Shown in pieces: positions 43,246-56,200 of a DNA stretch of 64,000 bases. The translations under genes were made by a program, and so were the position numbers. The notes under the pieces were generated by a model, which saw nothing but the letters and a program-made list of their open reading frames with translations, did not search any database and was not told the DNA's origin. Source of the DNA: Limnobaculum allomyrinae (GTDB taxonomy: Bacteria; Pseudomonadota; Gammaproteobacteria; Enterobacterales; Enterobacteriaceae); contig NZ_JADRCR010000003.1 of assembly GCF_016649425.1 (NCBI RefSeq), positions 62,001 to 126,000 of the forward strand. The letters are read 5' to 3'. Position 1 is the stretch's first letter. Every line of letters begins with the position of its first letter.

Positions 43246-43282
43246 GAAAAAAGTCCGTTAGCCATGTAAGGCACTAACGGAC
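43246..43282 (-). terminator. Rho-independent terminator of yegP
   Basis: Minus-strand RNA GUCCGUUAG pairs with CUAACGGAC around 12 nt, followed by six or more U. It lies 40 nt after the yegP stop. Confidence 0.9.
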
Positions 43283-43322
43283 GAAGCACTACAGGGTGTA
43301 AAAATCCTGTTGGCAGAAGCAA

Positions 43323-43664
43323 TCAGGCTTCTACAGTTAAATCTACTACGGTTGCATCAGGTGCATTATTCGTCACAGAAGCAATACCGGCATCCCGTGA
43401 CTGCTCAGAGGTATACGTCTGGCTGGTACCAATAACCTGACCGTTAGATGCTTTTAAATTGAAAGAGAACTTGTCATTAGAGGTCACTTTCTTTTCAAAA
43501 TATTTGCTGTCCTGAGAGTGGGTTTTCACTGACTTGATACCATTCTGGCAGTTAGCTTTGGTGGTATAACCTTCACTACCCAGAATGATCTGCCCATTTC
43601 CTGCTTTTAAGCGGAAATAGAATTCGTTGTTTTTACTTAGAAAAATTTCAAATTTTGCACTCAT
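43323..43664 (-). CDS. yegP: Tandem DUF1508 protein YegP
   Basis: 113-residue small cytoplasmic protein made of two DUF1508 repeats of about 50 residues: KFEIFLSKNNEFYFRLKAGN to GIKSVKTHS, and KKVTSNDKFSFNLKASNGQ to GIASVTNNA. This matches E. coli YegP (110 residues). The function is unknown; such proteins are abundant and stress-associated in some bacteria. AGGTGAG precedes the ATG; own terminator. Confidence 0.92.
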   Translation of the reverse strand: MSAKFEIFLSKNNEFYFRLKAGNGQIILGSEGYTTKANCQNGIKSVKTHSQDSKYFEKKVTSNDKFSFNLKASNGQVIGTSQTYTSEQSRDAGIASVTNNAPDATVVDLTVEA

Positions 43665-44191
43665 TGTCGACTCACCTTTTAGTTAATCCATCTTATTGAT
43701 AGCGACTACATCTCCTCATGCTGCGATCGGATAAGTTCCTTAAAAAGAGTCAACGCCAACTAAAACAGAAGGACGCTCTTTCTAACCGATACACAGTAAG
43801 CATAGTTGATGGTATTAGCTCTGGTATGCAATACGAAAAGAAAAATAATTAAATTTTTCAACCATATGATATTTATGACAAATAATCATTCAGTGATGAC
43901 AATTTAGCCGGTTAAGGGCCAATTAATAATTCAGACGTGTGGGGGAAAGGCTCAATAGTTATTCCCTGTCACAATAAGCGATAACACCACTGATGTTTGC
44001 GTGGTCAATTATTAATTTAATGTTAAGATTGCTGTCTAACTGTGCTTTATAATGAATAAGTACGTAAAGAAACAGTTATAGTGAAAGACCAACAATAACG
44101 ATGCTGCATCTCATTAGTCTTTAATAATTACCCTATATCTATTCCGGGGTATCACGGCGTCGCCCTGTACCACCCTGAAAAGGACACGATA
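43665..44191. other. 527-bp spacer between yegP and maeB
   Basis: No gene is visible. A TATAAT at 44048-44053 with a weak TTAAGA 19 nt upstream is a possible maeB promoter. AAAAGGA (44178-44184) is the maeB ribosome site. The region nearer yegP is AT-rich and should hold the yegP promoter. Confidence 0.4.
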
Positions 44192-46471
44192 ATGGACGAA
44201 CAATTAAAACAAAGCGCTCTTGATTTCCACCAGTTTCCTGTACCAGGAAAAATTAAAATAACGCCAACCAAACCGCTGGCTACCCAGCGTGATTTAGCAC
44301 TGGCCTACTCGCCGGGCGTTGCTGCGCCCTGCTTAGAAATTGCCGCCGACCCTCAGGCATCCTACAAATATACAGCCCGTGGCAATCTGGTAGCGGTAAT
44401 CTCTAACGGCACAGCCGTACTTGGTCTGGGCAATATCGGTGCTCTGGCCGGAAAACCCGTTATGGAAGGTAAAGGCGTACTGTTCAAAAAGTTCGCCGGT
44501 ATTGACGTATTCGATATTGAAGTTGACGAATCCGATCCGGATAAGCTGATTGAGATTATCGCTTCTCTGGAGCCAACTTTTGGTGGCATCAACCTGGAAG
44601 ATATTAAAGCACCCGAGTGCTTCCAGATCGAAAAAGCACTGCGCAAACGCATGAAAATTCCTGTGTTCCACGACGATCAGCATGGTACTGCCATTATCTG
44701 TGCTTCCGCAGTATTAAACGGCCTGCGGGTGGTGGATAAAAAGATTGGTGAGGTTACGCTGGTGGTATCCGGTGCCGGTGCAGCGGCCATCGCCTGTCTG
44801 AACCTGCTGGTTGCGCTGGGTATGGACAAAAAGAACATTACCGTTTGTGACTCACGCGGCGTTATCTATCAGGGCCGCGATGAGAATATGGAAGAGAATA
44901 AAGCGCTTTACGCGGTAGTAGACAGCGGTAAACGCAGTCTGGCCGAGGTCATTGACGGTGCGGATATCTTCCTTGGCTGTTCGGGCCCTGGCGTGTTAAC
45001 ACAGGATATGGTGAAAGGCATGGCGAAGAATCCATTGATTCTGGCGCTGGCTAACCCTGAACCAGAAATTCTGCCACCGCTGGCGAAAGCGGTACGTCCG
45101 GATGCTATCGTCTGTACCGGCCGTTCGGACTACCCGAATCAGGTAAACAACGTTCTGTGTTTCCCATTCCTGTTCCGTGGTGCGCTGGATGTTGGCGCCA
45201 CGGTAATCAACGAAGAGATGAAACTGGCGGCAGTACGTGCCATCGCCGATCTGGCGCTGGCAGAGCAGAGCGATGTGGTGTCCTCTGCTTATGGCGATCA
45301 GGAACTCTCTTTTGGGCCTGAATACTTGATTCCAAAACCATTTGACCCGCGTCTGATTGTAAAAATTGCGCCGGCCGTAGCGCAGGCAGCAATGGACTCC
45401 GGTGTTGCCGAACGTCCAATTACCGATATGGATGCTTACGTTGAACATCTGACTCAGTTTATCTATAAAACCAATCTGTTTATGAAGCCAATCTTCTCTC
45501 AGGCGAAGAAACAGCTGAAACGAATTGTGATGGCTGAAGGGGAAGAAGAACGCGTACTGCACGCCACTCAGGACATCGTTTCTCAGGGGCTGGCCTATCC
45601 GATTCTGATCGGTCGCCCAAGCGTGATTGAAATGCGCATCAAGAAATTGGGTCTGCAAATCGTTGCGGGTAAAGACTTTGAGATTGTAAATAACGAATCC
45701 GATCCGCGTTTCAACGAGTACTGGAATGAGTACTATCAGTTGATGAAGCGTAAAGGCGTTTCCCGCGAGCAGGCACAGCGTACATTAATAGGTAACCCAA
45801 CCCTGATTGGTACCATTATGGTGCAACGTGGTGAAGCTGACGGCCTGATTTGCGGCACTATCGGCAGCTATCATGAGCATTATGAGGTGCTGAAAGGAGT
45901 ATTTGGTTATCGTGACGGGGTGAATACTGCCTGTGCCATGAACGCGATTATTCTGCCAAGCGGCAATACCTTTATTGCTGATACCTATGTGAATGATGAT
46001 CCAACGCCGGAACAGCTGGCAGAAATCACACTGATGGCAGCGGAGACCGTACGTCGCTTTGGCATCGAGCCTAAAGTCGCGCTGCTGTCCCACTCCAGTT
46101 TTGGCACTTCAGATAGTCCAAGCGCCCGTAAAATGCGCCGGGTGCTGGAGCTGGTGAAACTGGCCGCTCCGGAACTGGAAATTGATGGCGAAATGCACGG
46201 CGATGCTGCTCTGGTAGAGAGTATCCGTAACGACGTGATGCCGGACAGTCCGCTGAAAGGCGCGGCAAACATCCTGATTATGCCAAATATGGAATCGGCT
46301 CGTATCAGCTATAACCTGCTGCGCGTTTCCTCTTCGGAAGGTGTGACCGTGGGCCCAGTGCTGATGGGTATTTCCAAACCGGTACATATTCTGACGCCGA
46401 TCGCTTCCGTCAGACGTATCGTGAATATGGTAGCGCTGGCGGCGGCTGAAGCTCAAACTCAGTTGCTGTAG
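44192..46471 (+). CDS. maeB: NADP-dependent malic enzyme, malic/phosphotransacetylase fusion
   Basis: 759 residues, as in E. coli MaeB. It decarboxylates L-malate to pyruvate with NADP. Residues 1-430 form the malic enzyme: [21 protein letters not shown] with the catalytic Tyr, [11 protein letters not shown] metal site, [14 protein letters not shown] and the nucleotide motif [13 protein letters not shown]. Residues about 430-759 form a phosphotransacetylase-like regulatory domain ([15 protein letters not shown]). Single-gene unit ending in a strong terminator. Confidence 0.97.
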   Translation: MDEQLKQSALDFHQFPVPGKIKITPTKPLATQRDLALAYSPGVAAPCLEIAADPQASYKYTARGNLVAVISNGTAVLGLGNIGALAGKPVMEGKGVLFKKFAGIDVFDIEVDESDPDKLIEIIASLEPTFGGINLEDIKAPECFQIEKALRKRMKIPVFHDDQHGTAIICASAVLNGLRVVDKKIGEVTLVVSGAGAAAIACLNLLVALGMDKKNITVCDSRGVIYQGRDENMEENKALYAVVDSGKRSLAEVIDGADIFLGCSGPGVLTQDMVKGMAKNPLILALANPEPEILPPLAKAVRPDAIVCTGRSDYPNQVNNVLCFPFLFRGALDVGATVINEEMKLAAVRAIADLALAEQSDVVSSAYGDQELSFGPEYLIPKPFDPRLIVKIAPAVAQAAMDSGVAERPITDMDAYVEHLTQFIYKTNLFMKPIFSQAKKQLKRIVMAEGEEERVLHATQDIVSQGLAYPILIGRPSVIEMRIKKLGLQIVAGKDFEIVNNESDPRFNEYWNEYYQLMKRKGVSREQAQRTLIGNPTLIGTIMVQRGEADGLICGTIGSYHEHYEVLKGVFGYRDGVNTACAMNAIILPSGNTFIADTYVNDDPTPEQLAEITLMAAETVRRFGIEPKVALLSHSSFGTSDSPSARKMRRVLELVKLAAPELEIDGEMHGDAALVESIRNDVMPDSPLKGAANILIMPNMESARISYNLLRVSSSEGVTVGPVLMGISKPVHILTPIASVRRIVNMVALAAAEAQTQLL

Positions 46472-46521
46472 TTGATAGAACGCGGTCGTTCTGGCCGCGT
46501 TTGCCCGTTTGCCTTAAACTG

Positions 46522-46556
46522 AAAGCCCGAAAACACCTTGTTTTCGGGCTTTATAT
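46522..46556 (+). terminator. Rho-independent terminator of maeB
   Basis: AAAGCCCGAAAACA (46522-46535) and TGTTTTCGGGCTTT (46539-46552), a perfect 14-bp stem with a 3-nt loop, followed by ATATTT. Confidence 0.9.
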
Positions 46557-46696
46557 TTATTGCCTCATCCGATCTCATCTACCGTTACAACCATTATCAC
46601 TTCTTTTACCGTTGGCTCATCTATGCTGACGGAAGCCCTGCTTAATCGCTGCTACTATTAATTCAGACAGTAAATCATTCAGATAAGGCTTCACAC

Positions 46697-47107
46697 ATGA
46701 GCAAAAAATTCACTGCAATCATCTTTGCCGCGTTAATACCCTTGGTGTTGGGAACGACACCGGTAAATGCCGATCCCGGTGGCAATGGTAAAGGTAATAA
46801 AAATAAAGGAAACGGGCATGATGACCACGATAATGTCAGCGTAACCATTACGTTCGATCAGGCGCGAGGAATGGCAGTTAACTATGGCATTGTTGGCTAT
46901 AAGCCTCTGCCACCGGGTATTGCTAAAAATTTAGCACGGGGTAAACCGCTGCCTCCGGGTATTGCTAAAAAAATGGTACCGGTGACCATGCTAAATGGTC
47001 TGCCACACTACCCTGGCTATGAATGGTATGCGGTGGGTGATGATTTGGTGCTGGTTGCGGCAACGACTTTGATAGTGAACACGATTTTGCAAGGTGTCTT
47101 TAATTAG
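46697..47107 (+). CDS. cigR: CigR-like (RcnB-family) exported protein
   Basis: 136 residues. Signal peptide 1-25 (cleavage after PVNA) and a Gly/Asn/Lys-rich linker precede a duplicated motif, KPLPPGIAKNLARGKPLPPGIAKK. The last part is a short hydrophobic segment (LVLVAATTLIVNTILQGVF). This motif order is that of CigR, described in Salmonella (SPI-3) as an anti-virulence protein. No SPI-3 genes are present here. Convergent with the giant adhesin gene; they share a bidirectional terminator. Confidence 0.82.
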   Translation: MSKKFTAIIFAALIPLVLGTTPVNADPGGNGKGNKNKGNGHDDHDNVSVTITFDQARGMAVNYGIVGYKPLPPGIAKNLARGKPLPPGIAKKMVPVTMLNGLPHYPGYEWYAVGDDLVLVAATTLIVNTILQGVFN

Positions 47108-47135
47108 TCGCTGTTTCAGGTAGTTTATAAACAAT

Positions 47136-47164
47136 AAAACCGGCCTGAACAACGGGCCGGTTTT
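47136..47164. terminator. Bidirectional terminator between cigR and adhesin gene
   Basis: AAAACCGGCC (47136-47145) pairs with GGCCGGTTTT (47155-47164), 9-nt loop, with T-runs on both strands. It lies 28 nt after cigR and 48 nt after the adhesin stop. Confidence 0.88.
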
Positions 47165-47212
47165 GTTATCGGAACCATCGCCAGATAGCGATCGTTCCAT
47201 TTAGTTAGTGCA

Positions 47213-50200
47213 TTACATCATGACATGCACATTGTTTTCGACCAGGACTTCAACGTTTGAAGACGCGGTAGTCCAGACGTCATAGGTATTGCCAGCATAT
47301 TGATGCTCGCTTTGTGACGTGCTCCACTGAGTATCCATTTCTTCTAACTGCAGTGTACTGCTCTCATCACCATCGACAACCATCGCTTTGTTTCCACTAT
47401 TGATTGCCAATTCTTCTGTACCCAAACGTAAAACATCATGCAAACTGACTGTCATGGTGTTATTGCCATCACCCAGATCGATAATCTCCACAGAAGTTAA
47501 TTTGTCTTGCATTAACCCCGATTTCAATTGGTCACTCTGACCTTTCAGGATCAAGGTGTCAGTGCCTTCACTACCAAAGAAGACCAGATTCGCTGAGTGT
47601 AGGAGAGTGCCCGTTGTAGCATCATCTACGGTCTCAGCGTTTTCATCCTCTACGTTGGCAGGTACCAGACTATCGCTCTCAAGAACAAAGTCCGGTGTAA
47701 TGGCATCGAACCATATACCGTAGTAAATAACTGCATATGGTGCACTAGTACCAGTAACATTCCCTTGGTCATCCATTCCAACCACGAAAAGCTCATTATC
47801 ATCCAGCTGTAAGCTATTGGTTAACTGAAGACTCCACTTCCCATTTGCATCTACAGTCGTACTCCCCAATTCAAGATGACTATAATATCCATTGGAGTAG
47901 AGAACGATGACATCACCCGCAGTTCCCGTACCACTAATGAGAGGTTTGCCATAACTAATTGCACCACCGTTCTCAATATCACCCGTGTACATAGGCCCAT
48001 TATTCATTACTTCTACAGGGCCATCTGAGTGCACATTAGTAATTGCTAAGTTAGCGCTATCTGGCTGGCTATAGTCAAGAATCAGGCTAAAGCTCTCTGA
48101 TGACTGGCTGTTGTTACCTGCAGTATCTATAGCTGTAACATGGAACTGATGTTCACCTTTAGCCAAATACGCTGCTGGTGTAAAGCTCCACTCACCGCTC
48201 AGGCTATCTACTGTTGTCGAGCCTAACAGAACGCTACCGTCATACACTCTCACGATACTACCAACTTCAGCTTTACCCGTCAGAGTTGGTGTTGAGTCAT
48301 CGGTTATATCACCGCTGCTCAATAAACCCTGTATCGACCCCATATTATCTATCGCTGACTCAATGGTTGGTATCGCTGGCGCAACGGTATCCACAATGAA
48401 ATCAAATGCAGAGATTGATTCACTATGATTACCCATTTTGTCAGTGGCAACTAATGTAATACTATGTTTACCCTCGGCTAAGTCAAAATCTGGTTTTATA
48501 TACCAACGGCTACTAAAGGCAGCCACTGTGGATGAACCCAGCAATACACCATTGTCATATACCATGACGACACTATCAATTTTACCGCTACCTGTAATCC
48601 AGGGACGGAGATCATCAGTTGAACCATTTGCAGTGACATGACCTCTTACAGTGCCAACAAGATCACTGAGATACATAACTGAAGGTAAGATTCCACTGGT
48701 ATCAATAGTGATATTAACTTCTGGGCTAACCGTACTAATATTACCCGCTTTATCCATAATCGTGATGGTGAACTGATGCTCGCCATCCGCCAAAGGTGAG
48801 CCGTAAGTAGGATACCACCAAGGTCCGCCCGAGCTTGCAGTGGTTGAACCAATAACAACACCGTGATCGTAGATAGTCACAATATTGCCACCTTCGGTCA
48901 ATCCAGACAAAGCGGGGGTGCAATCATCAGTCACATCACCCTCTTTCAGCGAGATGCTTTCATCCAGATTATTATATGTAATCACTGGAGCAGCACTTGC
49001 ATCCGGCGCAACAGTATCTACGTAAAAGTAGAAATAGCTGCTCTTGCCACTGGTTTGCCCTTCTGCATTGGTAACATCAATATTGATGCTATATACGTCA
49101 TCAGGTAACTCAGTTTCTGGAGTAAATGACCATTTGCCTTCACCATCAGCGGTTACACTGGCAAACTTCGCATTATTGTTATATATGGTGACAATACCGT
49201 TCGCTATTGCCGTGCCAGATAATGTTGGTCTGGCATCATCTGTAACATGAGTACTTAACACCGTACCCGTGATGATACCTACATTGTCTACCAGAGAAGT
49301 AATGGTCGGTATCCCTGGTGCTTCTGACGGCTCCACAGGCGGTGGCATAATGCAAATATCAGCATCAATAACCACAACAAACTCTGGCGATTGGGTGCTC
49401 TGATTACCTGCTTTATCAACAGATATCACAGTAAAGGTATGGTCGCCATAAGTCAGATCGAATGATGGCGTGAAACTCCATTTACCCGTAGTACTGTCTG
49501 CCTGTACTGAACCTAATTTGACGTCACCATCAAAAATAGTGACAAAATTACCCTTCCCAGCGACACCATTTAGCGTTGGCGTAATGTCATTAGTGACAGT
49601 ACCGCTACTCATATCGCTGCGGAAATCCGCAGAGACTGATTCGATAGTTGGCATCGCTGGTGGGGTGGTATCGATTGTAAAGCTAAACGCGTTGGATGGA
49701 GGATAAACATAACCAATGATGTCAGTTGCGATAGCAGTAATACTATGCTCACCCTGCCCCAGATCAAACGATGGCGTAAAGCTCCACTCACCGTCAGATA
49801 AAGCCCTTGTTGATCCCAGTAAGGTCTCTCCATCATAAATCTCAACGATACTGTGCTTATCCGCTGTTCCTGCAATGTATGGGCGAGGATCATCAATAAC
49901 ACTGTCTTTTCGAATTTGACCTGTAATATCACCAACACTATCAATTACGTAAGCGATAATAGTGGGAACATAGTGTCCATTATCAACCGCTAAACTGAAC
50001 GCTTGGCTTGGTTCACTGACCTTACCATTCGCATCTGTTGCCGTTACGGTAAACACATGTGTACTCATATCAATCGGTGCTGTGGTAAATACCCACTTAC
50101 CGTCTGCATCTGCTGTTACGCTACCAATCGTCTCTCCACCAAGATAGATACTGACAACACTGTTCGCTATCGCTGAACCATGGAGAGTTGGAGTGTTGTC

Positions 50201-53200
50201 ATCAGTAACATCACCATTTTTTAACGCACCAGTGAGATGACCTACGTTATCAAAGGCATAATCAATGGTTGGTACCGTTGGCGAAACAGTATCAATATCA
50301 AAGGTAAATGCTGAAGATGGAACACTCTCATTACCGGCACGATCGGTTACAGTAACCGTGAACGTGTCATAACCTGCCGCCAGAACGGTACTCAGGTTAA
50401 ACGACCAAGAACCATCTGCACCCACTTTCACGGTACCCACTACAAGGTCATTACTATAAACCGTGATAGTTCCATTCGCTTCGGCACTGCCCGTTAAGAG
50501 GGTTGGGTCGTCATTGCTGGTCGCAATATTGGTGGCTGTTGCAGGTGCTGTCGTATCTACAATAATATTGAAAATACCGGTCGGTTTGCTGACCTGTCCA
50601 ATGTTACTCGTAGACGTTGCGGTAAAGTTATGAGAGCCATCAGTCAACGTCGATGTTGGTGTAAAGAACCACTCACCGTTAGCATCAGTCAGCGTTGAAC
50701 CTAACAGTGTGGCATCATCATAAACCTTAACGATACAATCCCGAGCGGCAGTACCACTCAGGGTCGGCTTGTTATCATCCGTTACGCTGCCTTGTTTCAA
50801 CACACCGGTGGTGATACCCACGTCGTCCAACACCATTTCAATTACTGGCGGCATTTGAGACCCGTCACCACAACTGATCACATAGGATTCACTTGGCATA
50901 TAGGCATTGCCAGATCCATCTATGGCGACGGCTGTCAGTTCATTACTACCATAATACAACGGTGTCGATGGTTTCAGGCTCCATGTACCATCAGCACTTA
51001 CCCTGGCGCTACCGATTTCATGACTATCTATGGCATCTTTGGTGTACACTCTAATAATGTCACCCGCAGTACCAACACCGTGAATAGTTGGCTGCGAGTC
51101 ATCAGTCCAATCACCTGACTTAACATTTCCGGTGATATGACCTACTTGATCATCTACTCCAAGAATTTGTTGTCTGATATCAGGGGCTGGTGCAGGGATA
51201 TCTATGGTCAAATCAAAAACTGTTGATGGCAAGCTGGCATTACCAACTGCATCTGTTGAAGTAACAGCAAAATGATATGTCCCATCCAGTAATGCAGTAG
51301 ATGGGGTAAAACTCCATTCACCCGTTTCAGCGTCGGCAATAACAGAGCCTAAAAGAACACTATCGTTATACACTTTCACCACACTGCCCATGGCTGCTTT
51401 GCCTGTCAGCGTTGGGGTGGAATCATCAGTTATAGCGCCATGCTTCAGAAGACCCTGAATTGCACCCACATTATCCTGTACAGATTCAATGGTTGGTATA
51501 ACTGGCTCTTCCGGCACCGGTGGGTGAATATGAAGTTCAGGATCCACAGTGACTATAAACTCGGCTGATGGAATACCTGCATCACCTGCCACCGTAAAGG
51601 CATGATCTCCGGCTGGCAATTCTGCTGCTGGCGTAAAACTCCACTTACCGGCGCTATCCGCTACCGTTGAACCCAGAATAGTGCCATTATTCAAAATGGT
51701 CACAACGCTGCCTTGCTCTGCCGTGCCTTTCAGCGTTGGCGTAGCATTATTAACCACTGTACCGCTATTTAAGTCACCACGGAAATCCGCAGAAACTGAC
51801 TCGATAGTTAGCGTAACGGGTGGTTCTGCAGGTGGCGGAATAATACAAAATTCACTATCAATAATGACAATAAACTCAGGTGACTGACTGCTGTAGTTAC
51901 CTGCTGCATCGATGGCTTCTGCAATGAAGATATGTTCACCGAACAGGAGATCCTCTTTCGGCGTAAAGCTCCACTTACCTGTGGTACCATCCGCCTCAAC
52001 GATCGCGATTAAATTATCATTATCGAAAATACGTACCGTACTGCCGTGCTCAGCTACGCCACTTAACGTCGGTAGGGTATTATTAATGATGACATCGCCA
52101 GTCAGCTCACCACGGAAATCCGCAGAAACTGATTCAATGGTCGGTGCATCTGGTGGAGTAATATCAATAGTAAAGGTAATTGCTGGGGTAGGATTACCAA
52201 CAGTATCATTTGCATCGATCGCGACAGCTGTGATGCTGTGCTCTCCTTGAGCCAAATCATCGATTGGCGTAAAGCTCCACTCACCGTCTTCATATGCTAC
52301 GGTTGAACCCAACAGAGTACTGCCATCATAAATTTTAATCACATAACCTACTTCTGCATAACCAGTGATTATTGGACGAACTTCATCGGTTACGCTACCC
52401 GGGAAGATATTACCTGTTATCTCACCCGTCGAATCACTTAACTCAGTAATCCCTATACCTTTCAAACTAATATAGAAAGAATACTCCTGACTGGCTTGAC
52501 TAATATTACCCGCACTATCCATTACGGTGGTGGTAATGGTATGAGCCCCTGATTCTGGAGCATGTTCCAGATTAAACTCCCAATAACCATCAAAATCAGC
52601 CACCGTACTACCAATTACACTGCCATTATCATATACGGTAACGACACCATGAGCTTCAGCCGTCCCCGTGATGAACTCCGGCGCGCCACATGGGTATTGA
52701 ACGATATCTATATCAGAGGCTGCTTCCGGGGCGATAGTGTCCACAGTCAGCACAAAGCTATCCGACGGGGCGCTAACGTTACCCGTCGCGCTGACCGAAA
52801 CAACATGGAACTGATGTTCACCTTCAGCTAATGATGTGGTTGACGTAAAGCTCCACTGACCCGTTTGGTTATCTGCCACCGTTGAGCCCAGTAACTCTTC
52901 ACCATCATAAACTTTCACCACGCTGCCCATGGTCGCTTTACCGGTCAGCGTTGGGGTTGCATCATCGGTTATATCACCATGCTTCAGAATACCCTGAATT
53001 GCACCCACATCATCCTGTGCGGATTCAATGGTTGGTACCACAGGAGCAGTGGTCTCAATGAAGAACACAAACGCTGTACTTGGTTCACTGGTCTTACCGA
53101 ACTCGTTAGTCGCCGTCACGGTAATACTGTGCACACCTTCACTTAAATCGGTGGGTGGGGTAAAACTCCACTCACTATTAGATCTAACCGGGATTGAGCC

Positions 53201-56200
53201 CAGACAGGTGTCACCGTCATAAACCTTAATAATATCGCCGGTTCTGGCATTGCCAGTCATTTCCGGACGGGCATCATCGGTGATGCCATTTGGTGCAATG
53301 CTACCCCTGATATCACCCACATCATCGATGAGTTTAATCGAAGAGATTGATGCAGGAGCCGGGTATTCAAGGTTCAGAATGAATGGCTCTGACGGTACAC
53401 TGATGTTACCAGCGCTATCCATTGACGTTACAGTGAATTTGTACTCGCCCTCAGCCAACTCAAAAGCTGGCGTAAAGCTCCACTTACCTTCGCTATCCAC
53501 AACGACAGAACCCAGTAATGCTGTTCCTTCCAGAGGTATCGCTGTACCATACACATTCACCACACTACCCGCTTCAGCTTTGCCGCTCAGTGTTGGGGTA
53601 AAATCACCCGTCGAATCACCACTGTTCAGACTGCCCTGAATGACACCCACATCATCCTGTGCGGATTCAATGGTCGGTGCATCTGGTGGAGTAATATCAA
53701 TAGTAAAGGTAATTGCTGGGGTAGGATTACCAACAGTATCATTTGCATCGATCGCGACAGCTGTGATGCTGTGCTCCCCTTGAGCCAAATCATCGATTGG
53801 CGTAAAGCTCCATTCACCGTCTTCATATGCTACGGTTGAACCCAACAGAGTACTGCCATCATAAATTTTAATGACATAACCTACTTCTGCATAACCAGTG
53901 ATTATTGGACGAACTTCATCGGTTACGCTACCCGGGAAGATATTACCTGTTATCTCACCCGTCGAATCACTTAACTCAGTAATCCCTATACCTTTCAAAC
54001 TAATATAGAAAGAATACTCCTGACTGGCTTGACTAATATTACCCGCACTATCCATTACGGTGGTGGTGATCGTATGAGCCCCTGATTCTGGAGCATGTTC
54101 CAGATTAAACTCCCAAAAACCATCAAAATCAGCCACCGTACTACCAATTACACTGCCATTATCATATACGGTAACGACACCATGAGCTTCAGCCGTCCCC
54201 GTGATGAACTCCGGCGCGCCACATGGGTATTGAACGATATCTATATCAGAGGCTGCTTCCGGCGCAATGGTATCTACCGTCAGCACAAAGCTATCCGACG
54301 GGGCGCTAACGTTACCAGTAGCACTGACCGAAACAACATGGAACTGATGTTCACCTTCGGCTAATGATGTGGTTGACGTAAAGCTCCACTGACCCGTTTG
54401 GTTATCTGCCACCGTTGAACCCAGTAACTCTTCACCATCATAAACTTTCACCACGCTGCCCATGGCTGCTTTACCTGCCAGCGTTGGGGTGGAATCGTCG
54501 GTTATAGCGCCATGCTTCAGAATACCCTGAATTGCACCCACATCATCCTGAGCGGATTCAATGGTTGCTGGTATTTGCGGCTCAGAGTCATTACCTATCA
54601 GTTTGAAGGTTACTGTGTTGGAGGATTCGCTGATATTGCCCGCTTTATCCATTGCCGTGACATAAGTTTCATGATCGCCGCTCCCTAATGCTGGCGGCGG
54701 TGTAAATACCCATGATCCTGATGCATCAGCAATGGTCTGACCGACTACGTTACCATTATCAATGATGGTAATCGTACTTCCTGGCTCACCTTTACCATAG
54801 AACCCACCGAACCATTCATCTACGCCCGGAATATACGGATTCCCTTCATCATCAAGGACATCTGCATGAAGCATAATACTAATATTAATCGATGGTTTTT
54901 CCGGCGCAATGGTATCTACCGTCAGCACAAAGCTATCCGACGGGGCGCTAACGTTACCAGTAGCACTGACCGAAACAACATGGAACTGATGTTCACCTTC
55001 AGCTAATGATGTGGTTGACGTAAAGCTCCACTGACCCGTTTGGTTATCTGCCACCGTTGAGCCCAGTAACTCTTCACCATCATAAACTTTCACCACGCTG
55101 CCCATGGCTGCTTTGCCTGCCAGCGTTGGGGTAGAATCATCAGTTATAGCGCCATGCTTCAGAATACCCTGAATTGCACCCACATCATCCTGTGCGGATT
55201 CAATGGTTGGTACAACTGGCTCTTCCGGCACTGGTGGATGAATATGAAGTTCAGGATCCACGGTGACCATAAACTCGGCGGATGGGATACCTGCATCACC
55301 CGCTACCGTAAAGGCATGATCGCCTGCCGGCAGTTCTGCTGCTGGCGTAAAACTCCACTTACCGGTGCTATCCGCTACCGTCGAACCCAGAATGGTGCCA
55401 TTATCAAAAATGGTCACAACGCTGCTTTGCTCTGCCGTGCCTTTCAGCGTTGGCGTAGCATTATTAACCGCTGTACCACTATCTAAGTCACCGCGGAAAT
55501 CCGCAGAAACAAATTCAATGGTTGGTACAACTGGCTCTGTCGGTACCGGTGGGTGAATATGAAGTTCAGGATCCACGGTGACCATAAACTCGGCGGATGG
55601 GATACCTGCATCACCCGCTACCGTAAAGGCATGATCGCCTGCCGGCAGTTCTGCTGCTGGCGTAAAACTCCACTTACCGGTGCTATCCGCTACCGTCGAA
55701 CCCAGAATGGTGCCATTATCAAAAATGGTCACAACGCTGCTTTGCTCTGCCGTGCCTTTCAGCGTTGGCGTAGCATTATTAACCGCTGTACCACTATCTA
55801 AGTCACCGCGGAAATCAGCAGAAACAAATTCAATGGTTGGTACAACTGGCTCTGTCGGTGAACTTGTGGTCTCAGAGATAAACTCAAATACTGTTGACGG
55901 CTCACTCACATTACCCGCACTATCCGTTACACGGGCTGTGATATTATGAGTACCTACACTTAGCGGCTCGTCTGGTGTAAATACCCATCGACCTTCATCA
56001 CTCACCGCTGCCTGGCCAATTAACACATCATTATCAAAAATAGTGACCGTGCTGTTTGGCTCACCTTCACCCACGAAAGATGGCGTTTTATCGTCCGTAA
56101 CGTTGTTAATAATCGGCTGTTCTGGCGCTAACGTATCTACATTAAATACAAACACATCAGAGATTTGACTACCATTACCGGCTTCATCTATTGCCGCAAC

